Shown in pieces: positions 1-8,357 of a stretch of DNA of 64,000 bases. Under the pieces are notes generated by a model, which searched no databases, was not told where the DNA came from, and saw only the letters and a program-made list of their open reading frames with translations. This DNA comes from Streptomyces sp. NRRL S-340. Its GTDB lineage: Bacteria; Actinomycetota; Actinomycetes; Streptomycetales; Streptomycetaceae. The number at the start of each line of letters is the position of its first letter. The first letter of the stretch is position 1. The stretch spans positions 1 to 64,000 of the forward strand of contig NZ_JOIY01000027.1 of the NCBI RefSeq assembly GCF_000720185.1, read 5' to 3'. Position numbers and translations under genes: made by a program.

Positions 1-70
1 GGGTGGAGAAGGGGGGAGAAGGGGCGGATGCGACGGAGAGGGGGCGGCGGGCTTCGCCGACCGGGGTGAC

Positions 71-745
71 TCAGCGTGACTGCGGACCCCGGCGCTGCGG
101 CAGTGTCACCACCGACGCGTCACCCGGTCCGGCCGGCGGCAGCCCCGCGACCTGGGCGAGCAGGTCGCACCAGGCGGCCAGGTGCGCCCCCGTGTCCGGC
201 GCCCCGCCCGGACTCTCGCGCGGCGTCCACGAGGCCCTGATCTCGATCTGCGAGGCCGGCGGTCGTGCCGAGAGCCCGCCGAAGTAGTGCGAGCCGGCGC
301 GCGTGACCGTGCCGCTCGGCTCCCCGTACGTCAGACCGCGCGCCTGCAGCGCCCCGGTCAGCCAGGACCAGCACACCTCCGGCAGCAGCGGGTCGGCGGC
401 CATCTCCGGTTCCAGCTCCGCCCGGACCAAAGTCACCAGCCGGAAGGTGCCCCGCCACGCGTCGTGCCCGGCCGGGTCGTGCAGCAGCACCAGGCGGCCG
501 TCGGCGAGGTCCTGCTCGCCGTCGACGACCGTGGCCTCCAGCGCGTGCGCGTACGGAGCCAGCCGCTGCGGCGGCGGTACCTGCTCGATCTCCACCTGCG
601 GCCGCAGCCGCGCGGCTCTCAGCGCGTCGACGGCGGCCCGGAAGGGCAACGGGACCTGATCCGCCCTGCCCGCATTGCCGTCCCCCTCCTTCGCGTCGTC
701 CATTCCGCCAGCGCCGTCCGACAGTCGTCCCTGAGCCGCAGCCAT
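71..745 (-). CDS. DUF3000 family protein
   Basis: A 224-residue soluble protein of unknown function. It resembles the actinobacterial DUF3000 family, which I remember lying divergently beside hemE, as here. The fold is probably alpha/beta. The conserved-looking blocks are PLPFRAAVDALRAARLRP near the N terminus, a central ATVVDGEQDLADGRLVLLHD stretch and HLAAWCDLLAQVAGLPP near the C terminus. No signal peptide, membrane segment or catalytic motif is visible. I chose the ATG at 745; an in-frame ATG at 703 and codons further upstream are alternatives, and no start has a strong Shine-Dalgarno sequence. The first 70 bases of the window, downstream of the stop, hold nothing I recognise. The divergent hemE begins 126 bp away, so the two genes share a promoter region. 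Confidence 0.75.
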   Translation of the reverse strand: MAAAQGRLSDGAGGMDDAKEGDGNAGRADQVPLPFRAAVDALRAARLRPQVEIEQVPPPQRLAPYAHALEATVVDGEQDLADGRLVLLHDPAGHDAWRGTFRLVTLVRAELEPEMAADPLLPEVCWSWLTGALQARGLTYGEPSGTVTRAGSHYFGGLSARPPASQIEIRASWTPRESPGGAPDTGAHLAAWCDLLAQVAGLPPAGPGDASVVTLPQRRGPQSR

Positions 746-870
746 GCCGGGAAGATTAAGGGGAACCGGGCCTTTGTGCAGGGCAAGACACCCCGCCGCA
801 GGCAGGAGCGCCGCCCGGGGGCCGCACACCGCGGCCTGCGCGCCCCCGGCGCCGTGCGAGACTTGCCCCC

Positions 871-1941
871 GTGAGTGCCAACGAGACGCCCGCCAGCCAC
901 CGGCCGCCGACGGCCCCCTACGACTCCGCCTTCCTCCGGGCGTGCCGGCGCGAACCGGTGCCGCACACCCCCGTGTGGTTCATGCGGCAGGCGGGGCGCT
1001 CCCTGCCGGAGTACCGCAAGGTGCGCGAGGGCATCGGCATGCTGGAGTCCTGCACGCGTCCCGAGCTGGTCACCGAGATCACCCTCCAGCCGGTCCGGCG
1101 GCACGGCGTGGACGCGGCGATCTACTACAGCGACATCGTCGTACCGCTGAAGGCCATCGGCGTCGACCTCGACATCAAGCCGGGCGTGGGCCCGGTCGTC
1201 GAGCGCCCGTTCCGCACCCGCGAGGACCTGGCCCGGCTGCGCGACCTGACCCCCGAGGACGTCTCCTACGTCACCGAGGCGATCGGCCTGCTCACGAGCG
1301 AGCTGGGCGGCACGCCGCTGATCGGCTTCGCCGGGGCGCCCTTCACCCTGGCGAGCTACCTCGTGGAGGGCGGCCCGTCGCGCACGTACGAGAACGCCAA
1401 GGCGATGATGTACGGCGACCCCGGGCTGTGGGCCGACCTGCTGGACCGGCTCGCCGCCATCACGGGTGCCTTCCTGAAGGTGCAGATCGAGGCCGGCGCG
1501 AGCGCCGTGCAGCTCTTCGACTCCTGGGCCGGGGCCCTGTCCCCCGCCGACTACCGCCGCTCGGTGCTGCCCGCCTCCGCGAAGGTCTTCGAGGCCGTCG
1601 CCGGGTACGGCGTCCCGCGCCTCCACTTCGGCGTCGGCACCGGTGAGCTGCTGGGCCTGATGGGCGAGGCGGGCGCGGACGTCGTCGGCGTCGACTGGCG
1701 CGTCCCGCTGGACGAGGCCGCCCGCCGGGTCGGCCCGGGCAAGGCGCTCCAGGGCAACCTGGACCCGACCGTCCTGTTCGCCCCCCGCGAGGCCGTGGAG
1801 GCCAAGACCCGCGAGGTGCTCCAGTCCGCCGCCGGGCTGGAGGGGCACGTCTTCAACCTCGGCCACGGTGTCATGCCGTCCACCGACCCGGACGCGCTGA
1901 CCCGGCTCGTGGACCACGTCCACACGCACACCGCCCGCTGA
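871..1941 (+). CDS. hemE: Uroporphyrinogen decarboxylase
   Basis: Decarboxylates the four acetate side chains of uroporphyrinogen III to give coproporphyrinogen III, in the cytoplasm. The 356-residue length is normal for HemE. The N-terminal signature is clear ([17 protein letters not shown], around residues 31-47, with the substrate-binding Arg residues), as is the second signature [17 protein letters not shown] (around 151-167). The C-terminal GNLDP and FNLGHG motifs are also present. Translation starts at GTG 871. The gene stands alone, with hemG and hemQ about 6.4 kb downstream on the same strand, so the coproporphyrin branch of haem synthesis is split by unrelated genes. Two strong hairpins follow the stop. 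Confidence 0.97.
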   Translation: MSANETPASHRPPTAPYDSAFLRACRREPVPHTPVWFMRQAGRSLPEYRKVREGIGMLESCTRPELVTEITLQPVRRHGVDAAIYYSDIVVPLKAIGVDLDIKPGVGPVVERPFRTREDLARLRDLTPEDVSYVTEAIGLLTSELGGTPLIGFAGAPFTLASYLVEGGPSRTYENAKAMMYGDPGLWADLLDRLAAITGAFLKVQIEAGASAVQLFDSWAGALSPADYRRSVLPASAKVFEAVAGYGVPRLHFGVGTGELLGLMGEAGADVVGVDWRVPLDEAARRVGPGKALQGNLDPTVLFAPREAVEAKTREVLQSAAGLEGHVFNLGHGVMPSTDPDALTRLVDHVHTHTAR

Positions 1942-1961
1942 GGCGTCCGGCCAGGAGGTGA

Positions 1962-1995
1962 CCCGGGCGGGCGGTCCGCCGGCCGCCCGCCCGGG
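1962..1995. terminator. Hairpin terminator, hemE/chitinase
   Basis: A perfect 13-bp GC stem (left arm 1962-1974, CCCGGGCGGGCGG; right arm 1983-1995) closes an 8-nt loop, 20 bp after the hemE stop and 39 bp from the end of the convergent chitinase gene. It has no U-tract, as is usual in Streptomyces, and it could work in both directions. Confidence 0.75.
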
Positions 1996-2001
1996 AGCCG
2001 T

Positions 2002-2029
2002 GCGCGGCCCGGCGGTGCCCGGGCCGCGC
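2002..2029. terminator. Second hairpin, hemE/chitinase
   Basis: A perfect 11-bp stem (2002-2012, GCGCGGCCCGG, pairing with 2019-2029) with a 6-nt loop lies 6 bp after the first hairpin and ends 4 bp before the chitinase stop. It is best placed to end chitinase transcripts arriving from the minus strand. Confidence 0.65.
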
Positions 2030-2033
2030 CGCG

Positions 2034-4409
2034 CTACTTCAGACCGCCGTCCAGCGCGGTCATCAGCCGGCCGTCCGGTGTGTCGCCGGACATCTCCCAG
2101 ACGAACCCGCCCAGCAGCCCCTCGGACTTGATCCAGGCGGTCTTCTTCCCGATCGACCAGGCGTCGTCGAAGGACCACCACTGGCCGTTCGCGCCGGTGT
2201 AGCCGAACGTCGACACCGACTGCTCGTCGTGGTGGACCGTCATCGACGGGAAGCTGATGATCAGGTTGCCGTAGCCGCGGACCCCGGCCTCGGTGTCGAA
2301 CTGGCCGGGGGCGGCGCCGTTCGCGTCCTGCCACTCACCGGCGGCGCCGCCGTCGCTCACGCCCTGCCAGCCGCGCCCGTAGAACGGGAAGCCCACCACC
2401 AGCTTGCGCGGGCTGACCCCCGCGTCGAGGTACGCCCGGATCGCGTTCTCGATGCTGAAGTGGAACGGATAGGGGTCCTGGGCGTCGGTGTACAGGTTGG
2501 AGGCGTCACCGGTGCGCTTCGGCTCCCAGGAGTTGTCGCTGCCCGAACCGTGGAAGTCGTAGCCCTGCACGTCGGCGTAGTCGAGGGAGTCGAAGATCCG
2601 CTTCAGGTCCCAGCCCGCGGAGATCTTCGCCGGGTCGGCCGGGGTGAACGCGGTCAGCAGCCGGTGCTCGCCGCCGAGCGCGTCGAGCTGCTTGCGGAAC
2701 TCGGCGAGCAGCGCGGTCAGGTTGTCCTTGTCCTGGGCGCCGTAGTGGTTGCCCGGGTGGCCTTCCGAGCCCGGCCACTCCCAGTCGATGTCGAAGCCGT
2801 CGAAGATGCCGGCCGCGGTGCCCGGGCCGCCCGCGCCGTTGTAGACGGGCAGGTTGCCCTTGATCCACACGTCGATGCAGGACTTGACGAACTTCTCCCG
2901 GGAGGCCTGCGTGGCGGCGGCGTCCGAGAAGAACTTCGAGTAGGTCCAGCCGCCGATCGAGGCGAGGACCTTCAGTTTCGGGTACTTGGCCTTGAGCTTC
3001 TTCAACTGGTTGAGGTTGCCGCGCAGTTTGCCCCAGCCGTCGTCGGCGACCCCGTCGACCGACTGACCGGCGGACATGGGCCGCGCGTAGTCGGCGTCCG
3101 CGTCGCCGGCGTCGGTGCCCTGGTCGGGGTCCTCCGGGTCGGTGGAGGTGCCCTTGGTCACGCCCGCCTTGCAGGTGAGGTCCTTCGAATCCAGGTTCTC
3201 GAAGGCGTAGTTGACGACGTCCAGCCTGGCGGCGGCGCCGGAGGTGTCGAGGTTCTTCACGAAGTACTGGCGTCCGTAGATGCCCCACTGCACGAAGTAG
3301 CCCACCTTGAGCTGCTTGCCCTGCCCGGCCACGTCGTCGGTGGTGACGGTCACCGCGTTCGAGGCGGACGACGGGTTGTCGGCGGTGTCGCGGGCCCTGA
3401 CGGTGAAGGTGTAGGCGGTGGCCGGGGAGAGCCCGTCGACCGTGGCCGAGGTGGTGTCCGCGCCGACCGACCTGACCGGCGTGGAGCCGCGGTAGACGTC
3501 GTAGGCGGCCACGCCCACGTTGTCGGTGGACCTGTCCCAGGCCAGGCTGACGCTGGAGGAGGTCTTGCCGGTGGTGCGCAGGCCGCCCGGCGCGGTCGGC
3601 GGCGTCGGGTCGGTCGACGGATCGACCGTCCTGACGGTCAGCGGGGCGCTGACGGGCCCGGTGTTGCCGCGGGAGTCCTTGGCCCGCACGGTGAAGCTGT
3701 AGCCCGTCGCGGGCGTCAGGCCGGTGACCGTCGCCGAGGTGCCGGTCGCGGTCGCGACGGTGTCCGTGCCGCTGAGCACCTCGTAGGAGGCCACGGTGTG
3801 GTCGCCGGGCTGGGCGGCGGCCCAGCTCAGGGCCACCGAGTGGGCGGTGACGGCGGTCGCCTTCGGCGTGCCGGGGGCGGTCGGCGGGACGTCGGGGGTG
3901 CCGTCGCACTTGTCGCCGTCGACCGTGCAGCCCGTGGGCGCGGCGGCCGTGCCGGTCGCCGTGAACCAGTAGCTGTACGGCTCGGTGCTGCCGCCGGCCG
4001 GGACGTTCGCGTTGTAGTAGGCGTTCTTCACGGTCACATGACGCCCGGAGACGGTCGCGTCGCCGTTGTAGTTCCCGGTCAGGGACACCCCGGCCGGCAG
4101 GTCGAACTCCAGGGTCCAGCCGCTGACGGCCGCCGGACCGCTGTTGCGGACGACGTACGTCCCCTTCCACCAGGAGCCGTTGTCCTGGGTGCTGAAGGCC
4201 GCCGTCAGGGTGCCGGCCGCGTGGGCGGGCGTGGCGAGGACGGTGAGCGCCGCGACCGGCAGCAGCAGCGCGGTCCCCAGGGCGGCGAGCCGCCGCCTCA
4301 GCCGGGCGGCGCCGCGGTCGCCGGGTGCGTGTGGTGCCGCCGCGCCGGGCATCGCCCGTCCGCCGGGCCGTGGTCCCGTTCCGGGAAGTGGTCTGCGCCT
4401 GTGGAACAT
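2034..4409 (-). CDS. Secreted GH18 chitinase with CBM2 and two FnIII domains
   Basis: Hydrolyses chitin outside the cell. The 791-residue modular protein starts with a long basic signal peptide (a twin Arg region, then a hydrophobic stretch ending TPAHA, about residues 1-65). Then come a CBM2-like carbohydrate-binding module (TLTAAFSTQDNGSWWKGTYV onward, about 66-170), two fibronectin type III domains (about 175-265 and 270-360) and the GH18 catalytic domain. The GH18 active site is intact: DGFDIDWEWPG carries the DxxDxDxE motif with its catalytic Glu, and the substrate-binding YDFHGSG and GFPFYGRGW segments are present. The reading frame is open upstream to 4565, but ATG 4409 has a good ribosome site (GGGAGAG, 7 nt away) and gives a proper signal peptide. 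A chitinase-type 12-bp promoter element matching the DasR operator lies about 145 bp upstream, which predicts repression by DasR and induction by N-acetylglucosamine or chitin breakdown. Confidence 0.93.
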   Translation of the reverse strand: MFHRRRPLPGTGPRPGGRAMPGAAAPHAPGDRGAARLRRRLAALGTALLLPVAALTVLATPAHAAGTLTAAFSTQDNGSWWKGTYVVRNSGPAAVSGWTLEFDLPAGVSLTGNYNGDATVSGRHVTVKNAYYNANVPAGGSTEPYSYWFTATGTAAAPTGCTVDGDKCDGTPDVPPTAPGTPKATAVTAHSVALSWAAAQPGDHTVASYEVLSGTDTVATATGTSATVTGLTPATGYSFTVRAKDSRGNTGPVSAPLTVRTVDPSTDPTPPTAPGGLRTTGKTSSSVSLAWDRSTDNVGVAAYDVYRGSTPVRSVGADTTSATVDGLSPATAYTFTVRARDTADNPSSASNAVTVTTDDVAGQGKQLKVGYFVQWGIYGRQYFVKNLDTSGAAARLDVVNYAFENLDSKDLTCKAGVTKGTSTDPEDPDQGTDAGDADADYARPMSAGQSVDGVADDGWGKLRGNLNQLKKLKAKYPKLKVLASIGGWTYSKFFSDAAATQASREKFVKSCIDVWIKGNLPVYNGAGGPGTAAGIFDGFDIDWEWPGSEGHPGNHYGAQDKDNLTALLAEFRKQLDALGGEHRLLTAFTPADPAKISAGWDLKRIFDSLDYADVQGYDFHGSGSDNSWEPKRTGDASNLYTDAQDPYPFHFSIENAIRAYLDAGVSPRKLVVGFPFYGRGWQGVSDGGAAGEWQDANGAAPGQFDTEAGVRGYGNLIISFPSMTVHHDEQSVSTFGYTGANGQWWSFDDAWSIGKKTAWIKSEGLLGGFVWEMSGDTPDGRLMTALDGGLK

Positions 4410-4550
4410 GGCTCTCCCTGTGATCGTGGGGTGGTACAGGGGTGAGGTGAACCGTGCGCGTGCGCATGCGTGTGCCCGGACGAAGGCAGGCCGGTGCGCG
4501 GGGCGGTCCGGGGCACGGCCGTGCCGCTTCGGGCAGGCGCCCACAACGTA

Positions 4551-4566
4551 GAAGGTCTGGACCAAT
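4551..4566 (-). promoter_or_regulatory. DasR-like (dre) operator / chitinase promoter repeat
   Basis: Read on the minus strand, ATTGGTCCAGACCTTC contains TGGTCCAGACCT, the 12-bp element described in Streptomyces chitinase promoters. It matches the DasR dre consensus (ANTGGTCTAGACCANT) at most positions, with three mismatches. Only one full copy is present; chitinase promoters often carry two. Confidence 0.65.
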
Positions 4567-4619
4567 GAGTCAACAGGTCCGGTCGGGCGTCCCGGGGCCC
4601 GCGGGCGCCCGGGCGGGCC

Positions 4620-5438
4620 TCACCAGCCCGTGCGGGCCCGCCGACCGAACAGCAGCCCCCGCGGCTCGGGCGGGGGCGGGGTGCCGGGGCGCAGCGGCAG
4701 CGCGATCAGCAGGCCCACGACGAAACCGACCACATGGGCCGTGTACGCCACCGTGCCCGCGCCCGAGACGCCCTCCCCGGCGGAGTAGAACGCCTGGAGC
4801 ACGAACCAGAACCCGAGCACGATCCAGGCCGGCAGGCGCAGCGGCAGGAAGATCAGGAAGGGTACGAGGACCCAGACCCGGGCCCTCGGATACAGCACCA
4901 GATAGGCGCCGAGGACCCCGGCGATCGCCCCCGACGCGCCGATCAGCGGCTGGCCCGAGTCCGCGTCCAGCAACGAGAAGCCGTACCCGGCCGCGTAGCC
5001 GCAGACGACGTAGAACAGGGTGAAGCGCAGGTGCCCCATCCGGTCCTCGACGTTGTTGCCGAAGATGAACAGGAACAGCATGTTCCCCAGCAGGTGCAGC
5101 CAGCTGCCGTGCAGGAACATCGCGGTGAGCACCGACAGCACGGGAGACTTGGCGTACGCCGGCGGCCCCAGCACACAGCCCGGTCCGTGCGCCCCCACGC
5201 CCACCGCGCCCGTCGGCACCAGGGACGGCATGCGGTGGTGGATCAGCTCGCGCGGGACGAGCGCCCAGTGCTCCGTGAAGGCCTGCCCGTGGCACAGCTG
5301 GGCCAGGGTGCTGCTCCCGGTCAGGGAGCCGGAGATGCCGGGCGTGGCCAGGAACACGACGACGTTCGCGACGATCAGGGCGTACGTCACCCAGGGGGTG
5401 CGCCGCACCGGGTTCACGTCATGGACGGGGATCACCAC
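4620..5438 (-). CDS. Rhomboid-family intramembrane serine protease
   Basis: A polytopic membrane protein of 272 residues that probably cleaves substrate proteins within the membrane. The rhomboid catalytic dyad is visible: Ser169 in GASGAIAG and His235 in AYTAHVVGFVVG. The HxxxN oxyanion motif is present as His115-Asn119 in HLLGNMLFLF. The first helix is at about residues 17-33, a long loop follows at 34-100, and about five more helices run from 101 to 250. The start is one of two adjacent GTG codons (5438 or 5435), with no strong ribosome site. The substrate is unknown. The chitinase promoter lies immediately downstream, so the two genes are probably separate transcription units. Confidence 0.9.
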   Translation of the reverse strand: MVIPVHDVNPVRRTPWVTYALIVANVVVFLATPGISGSLTGSSTLAQLCHGQAFTEHWALVPRELIHHRMPSLVPTGAVGVGAHGPGCVLGPPAYAKSPVLSVLTAMFLHGSWLHLLGNMLFLFIFGNNVEDRMGHLRFTLFYVVCGYAAGYGFSLLDADSGQPLIGASGAIAGVLGAYLVLYPRARVWVLVPFLIFLPLRLPAWIVLGFWFVLQAFYSAGEGVSGAGTVAYTAHVVGFVVGLLIALPLRPGTPPPPEPRGLLFGRRARTGW

Positions 5439-5531
5439 ACAGGAGTAGTGCCCGGGATGCGCCGGGCGAACCGGTGTCCCCCCGCGCGGGGGACGCGCCC
5501 CCGCGTCCCCCGTCCGGCCCCGCCGCAGGCG

Positions 5532-6977
5532 CTACCCCCGCGCCGCGTCGACCTGGGCCGCCGCCTTGCGGGCCGCCACCAGGACCGGGTCCCACACCGG
5601 TGAGAACGGCGGCGCGTAGCCCAGGTCGAGGGCGGTCATCTGCTCCACGGTCAGCCCCGCCGTGAGCGCGACCGCCGCGATGTCCACGCGTTTGGCCGCG
5701 CCCTCCCGGCCGACGATCTGGACACCCAGGAGCCGGCCGGTGCGGTGCTCGGCGAGCATCTTCACCGTCATGGGCGAGGCGCCCGGGTAGTAGCCCGCCC
5801 GGCTCGTCGACTCGACGGTGACCGTCTCGAAGCGGAGTCCGGCCCGCCGGGCGTCCCGCTCCCGCAGCCCGGTCCGCGCGATCTCCAGGTCGCACACCTT
5901 GCTCACCGCCGTGCCGACCACGCCGGGGAAGGTCGCGTAACCACCGCCGGCGTTGGTGCCGATGACCTGGCCCTGCTTGTTGGCGTGGGTGCCCAGCGGA
6001 ACGTGGCGCTGCTGGCCGGACACCAGGTCGAGGACCTCGACGCAGTCGCCGCCCGCCCAGATGTTCTCGTGACCGCGCACCCGCATCGCGCGGTCCGTGA
6101 GCAGGCCGCCGTGCGCCCCGAGCGGGAGCCCGGCCGCGCGCGCGAGGGACGTCTCGGGGCGCACCCCGATGCCCAGCACGACCACGTCCGCCGGATACTC
6201 CGCCTCGCCGGTGGCCACGGCCCGCACGCGGCCCCGCGGCCCGGTCAGCACCTGGGTCACCTCGGTGCCGCCGGCCATGGTGATCCCGAGGCCCGTCATG
6301 GCCTCGTGCACCAGCCGGCCCATGTCCGGGTCCAGGGTGGACATCGGCTCCCGGCCGCGGTCGACGACCGTCACCTCGTACCCGCGCTTGATCAGGGCCT
6401 CGGCCATCTCCACGCCGATGTAGCCGGCGCCGACCACCACCGCCCGGCGGCCACGCGCGCGTGCCATGCCGGCGAGCAGCTCCTCGCCGTCGTCCAGCGT
6501 CTGCACGCCGTACACGCCGGGCGCGTCGATGCCGGGCATCTCCGGCCGCACCGGGCGGGCCCCGGTGGCGATGACGAGCTTGTCGTACGACGTCCAGGAC
6601 TCCGCCCCGGAATCGACGTCCCGCGCGCGGACGCGGCCCGCGGCCACGTCGATCTCGGTGACCTCGGTGCGCAGCCGCAGGTCGATGTCCCGGGCGCGGT
6701 GCTCCTCGGGGCTGCGGGCGATCAGCCGGTCCCGGTCGGTGACGTCACCGCCCACCCAGTAGGGGATCCCGCAGGCCGAGTACGAGCTGAAGTGGCCGCG
6801 TTCGAACGCCACGATCTCCAGCTCGCCGGGCCCGCGCAGCCGGCGCGCCTGGGACGCCGCGGACATCCCCGCGGCGTCCCCGCCGATCACGACCAGTCGT
6901 TCCCGCCCACCCCGTGCCCGGCGCGCCCCGGCCGTGTCCGTGCCGGTGCCGCCGCTGGTGCTGTTGCTCATGGTCAT
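5532..6977 (-). CDS. CoA-disulfide-reductase-like FAD/NAD(P) oxidoreductase
   Basis: A 481-residue flavoprotein of the pyridine nucleotide-disulfide oxidoreductase class. The FAD-binding Rossmann motif is VVIGGDAAGMSAA (about 29-41) and the NAD(P) motif is VVVGAGYIGVEMAE (about 181-194). GIGVRPETS and ENIWAGGDCVEV match the second FAD site, and a dimerisation domain follows. A single redox cysteine, Cys69 in YSACGIPYWVGG, places it with CoA-disulfide reductases, NADH oxidases and polysulfide reductases rather than with two-cysteine glutathione-reductase types. Streptomycetes use mycothiol, so the true substrate could be CoA disulfide, a persulfide or oxygen; the sequence does not settle this. 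The third codon (ATG 6971) is an alternative start. Confidence 0.85.
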   Translation of the reverse strand: MTMSNSTSGGTGTDTAGARRARGGRERLVVIGGDAAGMSAASQARRLRGPGELEIVAFERGHFSSYSACGIPYWVGGDVTDRDRLIARSPEEHRARDIDLRLRTEVTEIDVAAGRVRARDVDSGAESWTSYDKLVIATGARPVRPEMPGIDAPGVYGVQTLDDGEELLAGMARARGRRAVVVGAGYIGVEMAEALIKRGYEVTVVDRGREPMSTLDPDMGRLVHEAMTGLGITMAGGTEVTQVLTGPRGRVRAVATGEAEYPADVVVLGIGVRPETSLARAAGLPLGAHGGLLTDRAMRVRGHENIWAGGDCVEVLDLVSGQQRHVPLGTHANKQGQVIGTNAGGGYATFPGVVGTAVSKVCDLEIARTGLRERDARRAGLRFETVTVESTSRAGYYPGASPMTVKMLAEHRTGRLLGVQIVGREGAAKRVDIAAVALTAGLTVEQMTALDLGYAPPFSPVWDPVLVAARKAAAQVDAARG

Positions 6978-7053
6978 GCGGACACGCTACGGCCGGCCGG
7001 GACCGGCGCCGGTACCGCCCGGTCCCGCGGCCGGACTCCCGGGGCGGCCCGCC

Positions 7054-8184
7054 TCACCGGGAGCCGTCGCCGGACGCCTCACCGGAGCCTTCGGTTCCTG
7101 TTCCTGTTCCTGTTCCTGTTGCGATGCCTGTTGTGGTGGCGGTGCCGGTGCCGGTTCCTGGTGCGATGCCGCTTCCAGTCCGGGTTCCGGTTCCGGTCGC
7201 GCTTCCGGTTGCGGGCCCGACCGGTCCGAGCGGTCCCAGCGCGGTCATCGCCGCCGCCGCGGCGGGGGCGGCGCGGCGCGGGAGCCGGGGACGCACGAGG
7301 CGCAGCCACGCCACGGTCAGGAGCGCGGCCGCGGCGGCGAACGGGAGGACCGCGCCCAGCGCCAGGGCGATCCAGCGGACCACGGTCACGAACACGTGCC
7401 AGCCGCCCGCCAGGGCGTCGAGGAATCCCGGACCGCCGTCGTCGGCGTCCTTCGTCCCCGGCGCGGGCGTCACGGACAGCGACAGCGTGATGGTGGCCAG
7501 GCTCGTACGGTCCTTCAGCGACGCCTGCTGGGCGAGCAGCGCCTCCAGGTCGGCCTCACGGCGGCTCAGCTCGCTCTCCAGGGCGACCACGTCAGCGAGG
7601 CTGCCGGCCTTGTCCATCAGGCCGCGGACCCGGGCCACGCTGGCCCGCTGCGACCTGATGCGGCTGTCCACGTCCACGACCTGGCCGGTGACGTCCTCCG
7701 CCTTGGCGGAACGTTCCACGAGCCGGCCGGTGCCCTGCACACCGGCGAGGACCTCGTCGTACTTCCCGGAGGGCACGCGCAGCACGACCCGGGTCCGCTC
7801 GTGGCCCTCCGCGTCGCGGCTGGTGTTCTCGTCGCCGACGTAACCGCCCGCCTCGACGGCGGCCGCGCGGGCGGCGGCGAGGGCCTTCCCCACGTCCTCG
7901 ACCTCCACGGTCACCGAGGCGGTGCGCACGATCTGACTCGCCATGACCTTCGGCGGCGCCGTGGCCCTCGCGCCGGACGCGCCGCTGCCGCCGTACCCGC
8001 TGCCGCCGTTCCCGGTGGCGGAAACGCCCCGCTGCGCCCCGCTCCCCGCGGCCTTGTCGGACGCGCTGCCGCCGGAGTCCCCGGCGCCGCCGCAGCCGGT
8101 GAGCGCGAGCGCCGCCGCGAGCAGCAGCCCGGCCAGGGCCGGCGCGGACGGGACCGGACGTCGAACAGAACACCGTGCGCGCAT
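7054..8184 (-). CDS. DUF4349 lipoprotein with low-complexity C-terminal tail
   Basis: A 376-residue membrane-anchored protein. A type II signal peptide ends in the lipobox LTGC (Cys31). A DUF4349-like domain then covers about residues 90-300: VTVEVEDVGKALAAARAAAV, a YVGDENTSRD segment, and a long coiled coil rich in Arg, Glu and Leu, about 190-240. A C-terminal membrane helix follows (VVRWIALALGAVLPFAAAAA). The last 60 or so residues are a Gly-Thr tail encoded by a hexanucleotide repeat that uses ACA and GGA codons, rare in this genome. ATG 8184 was chosen because a GGGGGT ribosome site sits just upstream; the frame is open back to 8367. The function is unknown. Other DUF4349 proteins are anchored envelope proteins. 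It is transcribed divergently from hemG. Confidence 0.82.
   Translation of the reverse strand: MRARCSVRRPVPSAPALAGLLLAAALALTGCGGAGDSGGSASDKAAGSGAQRGVSATGNGGSGYGGSGASGARATAPPKVMASQIVRTASVTVEVEDVGKALAAARAAAVEAGGYVGDENTSRDAEGHERTRVVLRVPSGKYDEVLAGVQGTGRLVERSAKAEDVTGQVVDVDSRIRSQRASVARVRGLMDKAGSLADVVALESELSRREADLEALLAQQASLKDRTSLATITLSLSVTPAPGTKDADDGGPGFLDALAGGWHVFVTVVRWIALALGAVLPFAAAAALLTVAWLRLVRPRLPRRAAPAAAAAMTALGPLGPVGPATGSATGTGTRTGSGIAPGTGTGTATTTGIATGTGTGTGTEGSGEASGDGSR
7093..7120. repeat. Hexanucleotide tandem repeat (TTCCTG) in the DUF4349 gene
   Basis: About four and a half perfect copies of a 6-bp unit, followed to about 7210 by degenerate variants (GGTGCCGGTGCC, GGTTCCGGTTCC). In the gene it encodes alternating Thr-Gly. 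The unit length keeps the frame, so copy number could vary without disrupting the gene. Confidence 0.8.
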
Positions 8185-8357
8185 GACGCGTACCCCCTGG
8201 GCCGTGTTGACCTCTGACGCCTCTTCGACTCGCCGGGTGCGCGGGGCGTTGCCGGAATCGGGTTCCGATGCGGTCACGGTCAGGACTCGCCCGGGACACC
8301 GGGACCCGGCGGGAGCGCCCGCGGGGAGCGTCAGCGGGGTCTGAGAGAGTGGGGGAC

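Noticed and set aside
2229..4445. A 738-codon open frame antisense to the chitinase
   Set aside because: It has no recognisable domain and shows the Val/Gly/Arg-rich composition typical of antisense frames in GC-rich DNA; the opposite strand encodes a clear modular chitinase.
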